DNA of 64,000 nucleotides from NCBI RefSeq assembly GCF_900108275.1, contig NZ_FNVD01000006.1, positions 1 to 64,000 on the forward strand, given 5' to 3'. Positions within the stretch are counted from its first letter, which is position 1. Every line of letters starts with the position of its first letter. Below the pieces are notes generated by a model. It had not been told where the DNA came from, ran no database searches, and was given only the letters and a program-made list of their open reading frames with translations. The DNA is from Jhaorihella thermophila. Its GTDB lineage: Bacteria; Pseudomonadota; Alphaproteobacteria; Rhodobacterales; Rhodobacteraceae. Below, piece by piece: positions 46,431 through 55,784 of the stretch. The translations under genes were made by a program, and so were the position numbers.

Positions 46431-48773
46431 ATGGGCGTGAAAGAGATCTTCGAGACCATGGACTACGGTCCCGCCCCGGAAAGCGCCGCCGAGGCACTGG
46501 CCTGGCTGGTGGATCAGGGCGACCGGTTCGGTCATTTCATCGAAGGCGGCTTTACCGCCACCGGGGAAGGCTTCGAGAGCCGCAACCCGGCGACGGGCGA
46601 GGTGCTGGCGCTGCTCAGCCAGGCGACGCAGGCGGATGTGGACGCGGCGGTGCAGGCCGCCCGGCGGGCCCAGCCGAAATGGGAGCGGCTGGGCGGGCCG
46701 GGCCGCGCGCGGTATCTTTATGCGCTGGCGCGACTGATGCAGAAACATGCGCGGCTGTTCGCGGTGCTGGAAACGCTGGACAACGGCAAGCCGATCCGCG
46801 AGAGCCGCGACATCGACGTGCCGCTGAGCATCCGGCATTTCTATTACCACGCGGGCATGGCGCAACTGATGGAGGCGGAACTGCCCGACCGCGCGCCGAT
46901 CGGGGTTTGCGGGCAGATCATCCCTTGGAACTTTCCGCTGTTGATGCTGGCCTGGAAGGTGGCGCCGGCGCTGGCGATGGGCAACACGGTGGTGCTGAAA
47001 CCGGCCGAGTATACCTCGCTGACCGCTCTGTTGTTCGCCGATATCTGTCGGCAGGCCGGGCTGCCCAAGGGGGTCGTCAACATCGTCACCGGCGATGGCG
47101 CGGTGGGCGAGATGATCGTGGCGCACCCCGGTATCGACAAGATCGCCTTTACCGGATCCACCGAGGTGGGTCGGAAGATTCGCGCGGCCACGGCCGGGTC
47201 GGGCAAGGCGCTGACGCTCGAGCTGGGGGGCAAGAGCCCCTACATCGTGTTCGACGACGCCGATCTGGACAGCGCGGTCGAGGGTCTGGTGGATGCGATC
47301 TGGTTCAACCAGGGCCAGGTCTGCTGTGCCGGCTCGCGGCTGATCGTGCAGGAGGGGATCGCCGAGACCTTTCTGACGCGGCTCAAGGCGCGGATGGACA
47401 GGCTGCGCGTGGGCGATCCGCTGGACAAGAGCATCGATGTGGGCGCGGTGGTCGATCCGGTGCAGCTGGCGACGATCACGCGGATGGTCGAGGCGAACAG
47501 TTCGGGCGAGGTGCATCACGCGGCGGTGGAGATGCCGAAGGCGGGGTGTTTCTACCCGCCGACGCTGATCACCGGGCTTGAGCCCTCCGACCCGCTGATG
47601 CAGGAAGAGATCTTTGGCCCGGTGCTGGTGTCCACTACCTTCCGCACTCCGGCCGAGGCGGTGCAACTGGCCAACAACACGCGTTATGGTCTGGCGGCGA
47701 CGGTCTGGACAGAGAACGTCAATCTCGCGCTGGACATCGCGCCCAAGCTGGTCGCGGGTGTGGTGTGGGTGAACGCCACCAACCTGTTTGACGCCGCCGC
47801 GGGGTTCGGTGGCGTGCGCGAGAGCGGCTTTGGCCGCGAAGGCGGCTGGGAGGGGCTGAGCGCCTATACGCGACCCCGGGGGCGCACGCGGCCTCTGCAC
47901 AAGGTCGAGCCGTTCACTGGGAATGGCGGGGCGCCCGTGGATCCGATCGACCGGACGGCCAAGATGTATGTGGGCGGCAAGCAGGTGCGGCCCGACGGCG
48001 GCTATTCGCGGCCCGTGTGGTCGAAGTCGGGTGCGCTGCTGGGGCATGTGGGGCTGGCCAATCGCAAGGACGTGCGCAACGCGGTCGAAGCCGCGGCGGG
48101 CGCCTCTGGTTGGGCGAAGACAACCGGGCACCTGAGGGCGCAGATCCTCTATTACATTGGCGAGAACCTGTCGGCACGCGCGGACGAGTTCGCGCGGCGG
48201 ATCGACGCGATGACCGGCAGGCAGCGGGGCGCGAAAGAGGTGGAAGCCGCGATTCAGCGGATGTTCACCGCCGCCGCCTGGGCCGACAAGTATGACGGGC
48301 AGGTGCATGGGGTGCCGATCCGCGGCGTGGCGATCGCGATGAAGGAGCCGGTGGGCATCATCGGCGCGCTGTGTGCGGACGAGGCGCCATTGCTGGGACT
48401 GGTGTCGGTAATGGCGCCGGCGATCGCCATGGGCAACCGGGTGGTGCTGGCAGCGTCCGAGCCGTTCCCGCTGGCGGCGACGGATTTCTACCAGGTGCTG
48501 GAGACCTCGGACGTGCCGGCGGGTGTGGTCAACATCCTGACCGGTTGTCACGCCGACATCGCGGGGCCGCTGGCGGCGCATATGGGCGTGGATGCGGTCT
48601 GGAGCTTTTCATCCAGCGATCTGTCGGCGGAGATCGAAAGGGCCTCGGCCGGGAACCTCAAGCGGAGCTGGGTCAATAACGGGAAATCCTTCGATTGGGA
48701 CAAGGATCACACCGGCCGTTTCCTGGAGGCCTCCGTGGAGATCAAGAATATCTGGGTGCCTTACGGGGAGTGA
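46431..48773 (+). CDS. ALDH16-type two-domain aldehyde dehydrogenase
   Basis: The 780-residue protein is an aldehyde dehydrogenase followed by a second, incomplete ALDH-like copy, the build of the ALDH16 family. The first domain has CGQIIPWNFPLLMLAWKVAPALAMGN, the general base Glu in TLELGGKSP, and catalytic Cys 298 (NQGQVCCAGSR), so it should be active, unlike mammalian ALDH16A1. The second domain (about 505-780) has EPVGIIGALCADEAPLLGLV and ends SVEIKNIWVPYGE, but it shows no GQxC active site. Placement after deoC suggests acetaldehyde as substrate. The start at 46431 was preferred over a TTG at 46413. Confidence 0.92.
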   Translation: MGVKEIFETMDYGPAPESAAEALAWLVDQGDRFGHFIEGGFTATGEGFESRNPATGEVLALLSQATQADVDAAVQAARRAQPKWERLGGPGRARYLYALARLMQKHARLFAVLETLDNGKPIRESRDIDVPLSIRHFYYHAGMAQLMEAELPDRAPIGVCGQIIPWNFPLLMLAWKVAPALAMGNTVVLKPAEYTSLTALLFADICRQAGLPKGVVNIVTGDGAVGEMIVAHPGIDKIAFTGSTEVGRKIRAATAGSGKALTLELGGKSPYIVFDDADLDSAVEGLVDAIWFNQGQVCCAGSRLIVQEGIAETFLTRLKARMDRLRVGDPLDKSIDVGAVVDPVQLATITRMVEANSSGEVHHAAVEMPKAGCFYPPTLITGLEPSDPLMQEEIFGPVLVSTTFRTPAEAVQLANNTRYGLAATVWTENVNLALDIAPKLVAGVVWVNATNLFDAAAGFGGVRESGFGREGGWEGLSAYTRPRGRTRPLHKVEPFTGNGGAPVDPIDRTAKMYVGGKQVRPDGGYSRPVWSKSGALLGHVGLANRKDVRNAVEAAAGASGWAKTTGHLRAQILYYIGENLSARADEFARRIDAMTGRQRGAKEVEAAIQRMFTAAAWADKYDGQVHGVPIRGVAIAMKEPVGIIGALCADEAPLLGLVSVMAPAIAMGNRVVLAASEPFPLAATDFYQVLETSDVPAGVVNILTGCHADIAGPLAAHMGVDAVWSFSSSDLSAEIERASAGNLKRSWVNNGKSFDWDKDHTGRFLEASVEIKNIWVPYGE

Positions 48774-48810
48774 GGCGCGGGGAGTCGTCGTTCCCGCTGG
48801 AGACAGGGTT

Positions 48811-48860
48811 TCGGATCGCTTGCGCGATCCGACCGAAGCGAGGGGGCTTTGCCCCCTCGC
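48811..48860 (+). terminator. Two adjacent strong hairpins after ALDH16
   Basis: First: TCGGATCGC (48811-48819), loop TTGC, GCGATCCGA (48824-48832). Second: GCGAGGGGGC (48838-48847), loop TTT, GCCCCCTCGC (48851-48860). The second is followed directly by dispersed element copy d. They lie between convergent genes. Confidence 0.65.
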
Positions 48861-48861
48861 G

Positions 48862-48891
48862 CTCCCCCAGGATATTTCGGGCAAGAGGAAG
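48862..48891 (+). repeat. Dispersed element, copy d
   Basis: It reads CTCCCCCAGGATATTTCGGG then CAAGAGGAAG, following a GC-rich hairpin. The arrangement (hairpin, CCCCC, ATATTT, purine-rich end) repeats at 62171-62236. Confidence 0.6.
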
Positions 48892-48908
48892 CGGTAGGGC
48901 GGAGTGGC

Positions 48909-49250
48909 CTACCAGCCGCGCCGCGCGGCCCAAAGCGTTTCGCTGACGCGGCGGCGCACATCTTCGGGTTCGGCTTCCAGCGCTTGGAGCACCGCGCGCA
49001 GTTCGGCGCGCACACCGTGCAGCTGGTCGATCAGCGACAGCATCATCGACAGCGCGTCCTCGTGCAGGTCGAAATCGTCGGCCAGGTCGCAGGCCAGGGC
49101 GGCCCGAGCCCGGTCGAGCCGGCGGAACAGGCGGCCCTGCTCCGATTCCATCGGCGCGAGGATGTCGGCCTCGATGAGGGCGCGGAGCCTTTGCCGGGTC
49201 AGGCGCGGGATGGCGTCCAGAAGGTCGTCTTCGGTCAGGTAACGGGTCAT
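48909..49250 (-). CDS. CbpM-like modulator of a DnaJ-family protein
   Basis: The 113-residue protein resembles small MerR-type helix-turn-helix chaperone modulators of the CbpM family: LTEDDLLDAIPRLTRQRLRALIEADILAPMESEQGRLFRRLDRARAALACDLADDFDLHEDALSMMLSLIDQL. In E. coli, CbpM binds and inhibits the J-domain protein CbpA. Here the gene follows a CbpA-like gene directly (stop and start share a base as TGATG), which supports the assignment. Confidence 0.78.
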   Translation of the reverse strand: MTRYLTEDDLLDAIPRLTRQRLRALIEADILAPMESEQGRLFRRLDRARAALACDLADDFDLHEDALSMMLSLIDQLHGVRAELRAVLQALEAEPEDVRRRVSETLWAARRGW

Positions 49251-50221
49251 CAGAACATCCCCTTGCGCGGATCATAGGCGTGGGTCTTGCGCCATTTCTC
49301 CATGAAATCGGCCAGGTCGTCATCGACCTTGGGCGGGGAGACAATGTTCAGGATCACCTTCTGGTCGCCGCGCTTGCCGTCACGCGTCTGTACGCCGCGG
49401 CCGCGCAGGCGCAGCACCTGGCCGCTGCTGGCGCCCTTGGGGATGGTCAGGTTCACCGTGCCCGAGATCGTGGGCGTCGGCACCTTGCCGCCGAGGATCG
49501 CCTCGTCGATGGTGATCGGCAGGGTCAGGATGATGTCATTGCCTTCGCGGGTGAAGAACTTGTGCGGCCGCACGGTCAGCGTCACCAGCGCGTCCCCCGC
49601 CGGCCCCTTGCCGATGCCGGGCGCGCCCTTGCCGCGCAGCCGGATGGTCTGGCCGTCGCGGGTGCCTTGGGGGATCTTGACCTCGAGCGTCTGGCCATCC
49701 GGCAGCGTGATCCGCTTGGTCGCGCCATAGACCGCGTCCAGAAAGTCGATCTCCATCGTATAGCGCCGGTCCGCGCCGCGGGCGTGGAATTCACGCCCAC
49801 CACCGCGGCGTTCGAACCCGCCGAAGCCGCCGAAATCGGCGCCTTCTCCGGCGCGGGCGCGCATGAATTCGGCAAAGATGTCGGAGGCGTCGAAGTCGAA
49901 ATCGCCGCCGTCGGCGGTCGTGTAGCGGTAGGTGCGCCCCGAGCGGTAGGGGTTGCCCGGTTCCTCGGCATATTCGCGGTAGAAGCCGTGCGGCGCGCGC
50001 TCCTGCCCCTGTTCGTCGATCTCGCCGCGATCGTAGCGGGCGCGCTGTTCGGGATCCTTGAGCAGGTCATAGGCGGCCGACGCTGCCTTGAATTTGGCCT
50101 CGGCTTCGGGGTCGTCGGGATTGAGGTCGGGGTGGCAGGTCTTGGCGATCTTGCGGTAGGCCTTGCGGATCTCCGCATCTGTCGCCGTCTTTTTCACCCC
50201 GAGGGCTTCGTATGGATCCAT
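49250..50221 (-). CDS. DnaJ C-terminal-domain co-chaperone (CbpA-like)
   Basis: The 323-residue protein has an N-terminal J domain with the HPD motif at 30-32, a G/F-rich linker (GADFGGFGGFERRGGGREF), and two DnaJ-type C-terminal beta domains (YTMEIDFLDAVYGATKRITLPDGQTLEVKIPQGTRDGQTIRLRGKG). It lacks the four CXXCXGXG zinc repeats of DnaJ proper, so it is a class II (CbpA-type) partner of DnaK. I chose the ATG at 50221, preceded by AAGGA; GTG at 50245 is the alternative. Confidence 0.9.
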   Translation of the reverse strand: MDPYEALGVKKTATDAEIRKAYRKIAKTCHPDLNPDDPEAEAKFKAASAAYDLLKDPEQRARYDRGEIDEQGQERAPHGFYREYAEEPGNPYRSGRTYRYTTADGGDFDFDASDIFAEFMRARAGEGADFGGFGGFERRGGGREFHARGADRRYTMEIDFLDAVYGATKRITLPDGQTLEVKIPQGTRDGQTIRLRGKGAPGIGKGPAGDALVTLTVRPHKFFTREGNDIILTLPITIDEAILGGKVPTPTISGTVNLTIPKGASSGQVLRLRGRGVQTRDGKRGDQKVILNIVSPPKVDDDLADFMEKWRKTHAYDPRKGMF

Positions 50222-50326
50222 GTGTTCCGGTCCTTGATGACTCACAAGCAGTTGTTACCACTGAATGAAGGATCGGGGGGGCACTTTCGCAACCCCCGGT
50301 GGACGCAAAGACCGCGCGACAAATGG

Positions 50327-51646
50327 TCAGTTCGTTCCGGTGCTTGCCAGCCCCTGCGGGCGACCCACCACCACGAAATGCAGCTTGTCCGGCTTCAGAA
50401 GCCGTCGGGCGACGCGGTTGACGTCCTCGAGCGTGACAGCGTTGATCCTGTCGTTGCGGGTCGCGACATAGTCGATCGGCAGGTCATCCAGTTGCATGCC
50501 GACAAGGATGCTGGCGATCCGGGAATTGCCGTCGAAGCGCAGCGGGTAGGCCCCCGTCAGGTAGGTCTTGGCGTTCTTCAGCTCTTCTTCGGTCACGCCT
50601 TCCGTAGCCATCCGCTGCCATTCGGCGTGGATCACCTTGATCGCCTCGGCAATCCGGTCGTTGGCCGACGCCACCCGCCCCATGTAGAGGGCTGCCAGAT
50701 CCTTGGGCATGAGGTAGGAATAGACGCCATAGGTCAGGCCGCGCTTTTCGCGCACCTCCTGCATCAGCCGGCTTTCGAAGGATCCGCCACCCAGGATCTG
50801 GTTCATGACGTAGGCGGCAAAGAAATCCGGGTCGTGCCGTTCGATCCCCGGCTGGCCGAACAGGGCCACCGATTGCGGCGTGTCGAATTCCACAACGGTC
50901 ACGCCGCCGTCGATTTTCACGTCCGCCTTGGGCGGCATCGGCGCGCCGGCTTCGGGCAGCTCCGCGAACAGACGGTCCAGAATCCGCCCCAGTTCCTGCG
51001 GCGCGATGTCGCCTGCGGCACCCACATACAGCCGGTCACGGGCGAACACGCCGCGATGGGCGGCCACGATGTCATCACGGGTCAGGGCAGCGACGCTTTG
51101 TTCGGTCCCCTTGCCGTCGGTGGCATAGGGGTGGTCGCCATAGACCATCGCGGCGAAGGTATTGCCGGCAATCGCGTCCGGGTTCTTGGCGTCGAACCGA
51201 ATCGAAGAGATCACCTGTGCCCGCACCCGGTCGATCGCGTCCTGATCGAAGCGCGGCCGGTGCAGGGTGGTGCGCAGCAGGTCGATCACGTCATCGCGGT
51301 TCTCGGTCAAAAACCGCGCGCTGACCGACACGGCGTCGTCGCTGCTGCCGAACCGGAACGAGGCAGCGAGCGATTCCAGTGCCCTGGCAAAGGCCTGCGC
51401 GTCCAGGTCGCCCGCGCCTTCCTCGAGCAGCGCCGTCATCAGATGGACCGAACCGCGCTTGCCCGGCGCGTCCAGCGAGGTGCCGCCCCTGAACCGGATT
51501 TCGAGCGCCGTGAAGGGGATAGAGTGATCCTCGACCAGCCAGGCGCGAATACCGCCGGGCGAGGTGACCTCCTGGATCTTGACTTCGGCCAGAGCCGGAA
51601 GGACCGCGAAGACCCATGCGGCAAGCGCCGTGACAAAAGCCCTCAT
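50327..51646 (-). CDS. M16-family peptidase-like subunit lacking the zinc site
   Basis: The 439-residue protein has a signal peptide (MRAFVTALAAWVFAVLPALA) and the two-lobed M16 fold. The HXXEH zinc motif is missing (VHLMTALLEEGAG in its place), while the C-terminal Arg/Tyr pair for substrate binding is kept (KRGLTYGVYSY). It therefore should act as the non-catalytic partner of the upstream M16 enzyme, like the alpha subunit of mitochondrial processing peptidase. Its ATG overlaps the stop of that enzyme (ATGA). Confidence 0.9.
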   Translation of the reverse strand: MRAFVTALAAWVFAVLPALAEVKIQEVTSPGGIRAWLVEDHSIPFTALEIRFRGGTSLDAPGKRGSVHLMTALLEEGAGDLDAQAFARALESLAASFRFGSSDDAVSVSARFLTENRDDVIDLLRTTLHRPRFDQDAIDRVRAQVISSIRFDAKNPDAIAGNTFAAMVYGDHPYATDGKGTEQSVAALTRDDIVAAHRGVFARDRLYVGAAGDIAPQELGRILDRLFAELPEAGAPMPPKADVKIDGGVTVVEFDTPQSVALFGQPGIERHDPDFFAAYVMNQILGGGSFESRLMQEVREKRGLTYGVYSYLMPKDLAALYMGRVASANDRIAEAIKVIHAEWQRMATEGVTEEELKNAKTYLTGAYPLRFDGNSRIASILVGMQLDDLPIDYVATRNDRINAVTLEDVNRVARRLLKPDKLHFVVVGRPQGLASTGTN

Positions 51647-53004
51647 TGCGTCACCTCCTCCTTCGTTTTCTGCTCTGCGTCGCGCATCAGCCAGCCGGTG
51701 ACCGATGCTTCGGGCCGCAGCACCTCGCGCGCGGCGGCCATGATCTGATCGGGCGTGATGGATTGCAGAATGCCGGGCCAGGCCTTCACGTCCGCGATCG
51801 TCAGCCCCGAGGTCAGCGCCCGGCCATAGCGGTTGGCGATGCCATCCACGTTGTCCAGCGCGTAGATTTCCGCCGCGCGCAGCTGCAGCTTGATCCGGTC
51901 GAGCATTTCCTGATCAACGCCTTCGCGCATGAAGTCGGCCAGCGCGCGGTCCAGAGCGGCTTCGGCCTCTTGCAGGCCGACGCCCTGATGCGGCACGATG
52001 ACGAAATCAAAGGTCGTGTCGTCCAGCGAAAGCCCGTTGTAGAAGGCCCCGGTATAGACCGCGACCTGTTCCTGAAACTGCAGCCGGTCGGCCAGATAGG
52101 ACGTGCTGCCGCCCCCCAGGAGCTCGGACAAAAGATAGAGCGCGGCGGCCTTTTCCTGCGCGCCGGGGTCGCGTTCGGGGGCCAGGTAGGAGCGGCTCAC
52201 ATAGGGCTGCGCCACGCGCGGATCCTTGAAGGTCAGCCGCCGCGCGGCGATCTGCGGCGGTTCCTGCGACCGCAGACGTTCCGGCAGGTTCGGGTTGGCC
52301 GGGATGACGCCATAGTATTTCTCGGCCAGCGCGCGCACCTGATGCGGATCCACATCGCCCGACACCACCAGGATCGCGTTGTTCGGCGCGTAATGGGTGC
52401 GGTAGAAATTCAGCGCGTCTTCGAGGTCCAGCGTCTCCATCTCGTGCTTCCAGCCGATCACCGGAACGCCGTATCGGTGGTTGAGATACTGCACCGCGTT
52501 CATCTGTTCATTGAACAGCGCGCGGGGGTTGTTCTCGGTCCGCTGGTTGCGTTCCTCGAGGATCACGTTGCGCTCGGTCACGATGTCGTCTTGGGACAGG
52601 CGGAGATTGACCATGCGGTCAGCCTCCATTTTCATCACCAGCTCCAGCCGGTCCGCCGCGATCCGCTGGAAATAGGCGGTGTAATCATACGAGGTGAACG
52701 CGTTGTCCTGCCCGCCATTGGCCGCGACCGTTGCCGAGAACTCGCCCGGTGCCATCGTGTCGGTTCCCTTGAACAGCAGGTGTTCCAGGAAATGCGCCAC
52801 GCCTGACGACCCCACGGGTTCGTCCGCCGAGCCGGCCCGATACCAGACCATCTGCTGCACGACCGGCGCCCGGTGGTCCTCGACCACCACCACCTGCATG
52901 CCGTTGTCCAGGGTGAAATCGGTGACCTTGTCGTCGATGCCCTCGGCCGCCACGGGCAGGGCGAGCACGGCCAGTGCCGCGCCCAGCGCGAATTTCCAGA
53001 TCAT
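51643..53004 (-). CDS. M16-family zinc metallopeptidase (catalytic subunit)
   Basis: The 453-residue periplasmic protein has a signal peptide (residues 1-20) and the inverted zinc motif HFLEH at 71-75, with the distal glutamate in the segment ERNVILEERNQRTEN. It is a pitrilysin/MPP-like peptidase. The substrate is unknown; extracytoplasmic M16 pairs are thought to degrade short peptides. It is coupled to the non-catalytic M16 gene that follows. Confidence 0.93.
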   Translation of the reverse strand: MIWKFALGAALAVLALPVAAEGIDDKVTDFTLDNGMQVVVVEDHRAPVVQQMVWYRAGSADEPVGSSGVAHFLEHLLFKGTDTMAPGEFSATVAANGGQDNAFTSYDYTAYFQRIAADRLELVMKMEADRMVNLRLSQDDIVTERNVILEERNQRTENNPRALFNEQMNAVQYLNHRYGVPVIGWKHEMETLDLEDALNFYRTHYAPNNAILVVSGDVDPHQVRALAEKYYGVIPANPNLPERLRSQEPPQIAARRLTFKDPRVAQPYVSRSYLAPERDPGAQEKAAALYLLSELLGGGSTSYLADRLQFQEQVAVYTGAFYNGLSLDDTTFDFVIVPHQGVGLQEAEAALDRALADFMREGVDQEMLDRIKLQLRAAEIYALDNVDGIANRYGRALTSGLTIADVKAWPGILQSITPDQIMAAAREVLRPEASVTGWLMRDAEQKTKEEVTQ

Positions 53005-53096
53005 CCGTAAACCTCCGATTCTGTCGGGTTCAAACTACGTCGCCCGCCGCGCGGTTCAAGGCGCGGTTGCCGAGATTACGGAAATGTAATCGGCTA

Positions 53097-53615
53097 TCAC
53101 TGCGTCGCCGGCGGGGACGTCGGCGTCTCGTATCCCCTGCGCCGGAACGCTTCGGTCACCGGGAACGGGTCCAGCGCCTGCTTGCGGTAGGCCTGAGAAT
53201 AGCGGTCCACCGGGAACAGCTTGATCCGGGTCATGCGTCCCTGCCGGCGGCGAAATTCGGCGTCTTGCCGGGCCAGCGTGTCGCGGATGTTCGGCTCGAC
53301 CCCGTTGCGGCTGGCCGCGGTGACCAGCGCCCCGTCCGAGGCCGGTATCCCGCCCGAGGCCACCATCGCCTCGGGCCGGCCGCCCAGCGCTGCGATGGCT
53401 TCCTGGTCAGGGTGAATGTCGGTCAGGTTCCCGCCGCCCGGCGTGGGTGCCGGCAGAACCTTGTAATCGGGTGGCTGCGTGAGCGGTTTGACCGGCATGA
53501 TCATGAACTCGTCCGGCCCAGTGCCGGGCGCGCGCAAGTCGCGCAAGCCCTTGTCGGAGCACCCCGCCACGGCGACGGCTCCGGCCAGAACGATCATGCT
53601 CAACGGGATCCGCAT
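53097..53615 (-). CDS. bamF: DUF3035 lipoprotein (BamF-like)
   Basis: The 172-residue protein has a lipoprotein signal with lipobox LAGAVAVAGC and the DUF3035 pattern (GPDEFMIMPVKPLTQPPDYKVLPAPTPGG). In alphaproteobacteria such a protein (BamF, studied in Caulobacter) is part of the outer-membrane beta-barrel assembly complex. I chose the ATG at 53615, preceded by AGGAG; a longer frame is only a shadow of lspA. The gene lies after lspA, whose product would process its signal. Confidence 0.85.
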   Translation of the reverse strand: MRIPLSMIVLAGAVAVAGCSDKGLRDLRAPGTGPDEFMIMPVKPLTQPPDYKVLPAPTPGGGNLTDIHPDQEAIAALGGRPEAMVASGGIPASDGALVTAASRNGVEPNIRDTLARQDAEFRRRQGRMTRIKLFPVDRYSQAYRKQALDPFPVTEAFRRRGYETPTSPPATQ

Positions 53616-53668
53616 GGCCCCCAACTCCTGCCTGTTTGTCCGGCTTTTACCCCATTTTCCGCCCAAGG

Positions 53669-54169
53669 TCACGGGGCGTTTTGCCGTTGCTTGCCCCCGT
53701 CCTTTCGCCCGTCGAACAGCACCAGCCCCACCGCGCCGGCAAAGATGAACACGTCCGCGACGTTGAACACGAAAGGGTTGGAAATGCCGCAGCAGGACAT
53801 GTTCAGAAAATCCAGAACATGCCCATAGAGCAGCCGGTCCAGCACGTTTCCCAGCGCCCCGCCGATCAGCAGCCCGGCGCTGACGCGCATCGTGCCCGAC
53901 GCGTCGGCCCGCCGCCCGGCCCAGATCGCGACCACCGCGCAAACCAGCAGCGAAAAGCCGATCAGCGCCCAGCGCGCGGCATCGGCGTCGCTGTCCAGAA
54001 GGCCGAAATTGATGCCGCGGTTTTCGCCATAGCGAAAGTTCAGAAAGGGCGGGAACACGTCGATCGCCCGGCGCTGATCAAGCCCCATGCCATGCACGAC
54101 CAGGAATTTCGATCCCTGGTCGATCACGAAGGCCACCACGGCAGTCCAGAAGATCAGGCCGGGCCGCAT
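53669..54169 (-). CDS. lspA: Lipoprotein signal peptidase (signal peptidase II)
   Basis: LspA cuts the signal peptide from prolipoproteins in the inner membrane. The 166-residue protein has four spans and the catalytic aspartates D111 (GNVLDRL) and D139 (FNVADVFIF), plus the N-terminal DQGSK motif. Between purH and bamF it starts four bases after the purH stop. Confidence 0.95.
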   Translation of the reverse strand: MRPGLIFWTAVVAFVIDQGSKFLVVHGMGLDQRRAIDVFPPFLNFRYGENRGINFGLLDSDADAARWALIGFSLLVCAVVAIWAGRRADASGTMRVSAGLLIGGALGNVLDRLLYGHVLDFLNMSCCGISNPFVFNVADVFIFAGAVGLVLFDGRKDGGKQRQNAP

Positions 54170-54173
54170 CGCG

Positions 54174-55763
54174 TCAGTGCCGGAAATGGCGCATGGCCGT
54201 GAACACCATCGCCAGCCCGGCCTCGTCGGCGGCGGCGATCACCTCGTCGTCGCGCATCGACCCGCCCGGCTGGATCACGCAGGTGGCCCCCGCGCCGGCG
54301 GCCTCCATCAGCCCGTCGGGGAAGGGGAAGAACGCATCCGACGCCACCGCCGAACCCACCGTCAGCGGCTGGGGCAGGCCCAGCGCCTCGGCCATGCGCT
54401 CGGCCTTCTTCGCGGCGATCAGGGCCGAATCGACCCGGCTCATCTGGCCCGCGCCGACGCCGACCGTGGCCTGATCCTTAACGTAAACGATGGCGTTGGA
54501 CTTGACATGTTTCGCCACTTTCCAGGCGAACAGCAGATCGCGCATCTGCTTCTCGGTCGGGGCCTTCTTCGTCACCACCTTAAGATCATCCAGCCCGACG
54601 AACCCGTTGTCCTTGTCCTGCACGAGGAACCCGCCGGCGACCTGCCGGAAGGCCAGCCCGCCGGCGCGCGGATCGGGCAGGCCTTCGGTGGTCAGAAGCC
54701 GCAGGTTCTTCTTGGCGGCAAATATCTCCTTCGCCTCTTCCGTGGCGCCCGGCGCGATCACCACCTCGGTGAAGATACCGGTGATCTCGCGCGCGGTATC
54801 CGCGTCCAGCGGCTGGTTCAGCGCCACGATGCCGCCGAAGGCGCTGGTCCGGTCGCAGTCGAAGGCAGCCTTGTAGGCCTCGACCAGCGTCTTTCCGCGG
54901 GCCACGCCGCTGGGGTTGGCATGCTTGATGATCGCGCAGGCCGGACCTTCGGCGGGGTCGAACTCGGCGACCAGCTCGAACGCGGCGTCGGTGTCGTTGA
55001 TGTTGTTGTAGCTGAGCTCCTTGCCCTGATGCTGAACGGCGGTGGCCACGCCGGGCCGGTCGGAGCCGTCCACGTAGAAGGCCGCGCGCTGGTGCGGGTT
55101 CTCGCCATAGCGCAGGGTCTGCGCCAGCGTCCCGGCGAAGGCGCGGCGGCGCGGGGCTTCGATCTCCAGCGCGCCGGCCATCCAGTTCGACACGGCCGCG
55201 TCATAGGCGGCGGTGCGGGCATAGGCCTTCTGCGCCAGCTTGCGGCGGAATTTCGGGCAGGTGGCGCCGCCGTGCTGGTCCATGTCGCCCAGAAGCTTGT
55301 CGTAATCCTCGACATCCACGACCACGGTGACGAAGGCGTGGTTCTTTGCCGCCGCGCGGATCATCGCCGGCCCGCCGATGTCGATGTTCTCGATGCATGT
55401 CGCCCAGTCCGCGCCCTTGGCCACGGTTTCCTCGAACGGATAGAGGTTCACCACCAACAGGTCGATGGCGCCGATCCCGTGTTCCTCCATCGCGGCGACA
55501 TGGTCGGCATTGTCGCGCAGCGCCAGGAGCCCCCCATGCACCATCGGGTGCAGGGTCTTGACGCGGCCATCCATCATCTCGGGGAAGCCGGTCACTTCGG
55601 AGACGTCCTTGACGGTCAGCCCGGCGTCGCGCAGCGCCCGCGCGGTGCCGCCGGTGGAAAGAAGTTCAACGCCGCGGTCGGCCAGCGCGCGGCCGAGTTC
55701 GACAAGGCCGGTCTTGTCGGATACGGAAATCAGCGCGCGGCGCACGGGGATCTGGTCGGTCAT
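54174..55763 (-). CDS. purH: PurH, AICAR transformylase / IMP cyclohydrolase
   Basis: PurH carries out the last two steps of IMP synthesis. The 529-residue protein has the N-terminal cyclohydrolase domain ([47 protein letters not shown]) and the C-terminal transformylase ([46 protein letters not shown]). Length is normal. A 21-base gap separates it from the heparinase-family gene upstream. Confidence 0.97.
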   Translation of the reverse strand: MTDQIPVRRALISVSDKTGLVELGRALADRGVELLSTGGTARALRDAGLTVKDVSEVTGFPEMMDGRVKTLHPMVHGGLLALRDNADHVAAMEEHGIGAIDLLVVNLYPFEETVAKGADWATCIENIDIGGPAMIRAAAKNHAFVTVVVDVEDYDKLLGDMDQHGGATCPKFRRKLAQKAYARTAAYDAAVSNWMAGALEIEAPRRRAFAGTLAQTLRYGENPHQRAAFYVDGSDRPGVATAVQHQGKELSYNNINDTDAAFELVAEFDPAEGPACAIIKHANPSGVARGKTLVEAYKAAFDCDRTSAFGGIVALNQPLDADTAREITGIFTEVVIAPGATEEAKEIFAAKKNLRLLTTEGLPDPRAGGLAFRQVAGGFLVQDKDNGFVGLDDLKVVTKKAPTEKQMRDLLFAWKVAKHVKSNAIVYVKDQATVGVGAGQMSRVDSALIAAKKAERMAEALGLPQPLTVGSAVASDAFFPFPDGLMEAAGAGATCVIQPGGSMRDDEVIAAADEAGLAMVFTAMRHFRH

Positions 55764-55784
55764 CGGTTTCGGAGTCCCTTTGGG

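Noticed and set aside
45294..48581. Open frame of 1095 codons opposite deoC and ALDH16
   Set aside because: Antisense shadow; R/H/Q-rich translation without recognisable motifs.
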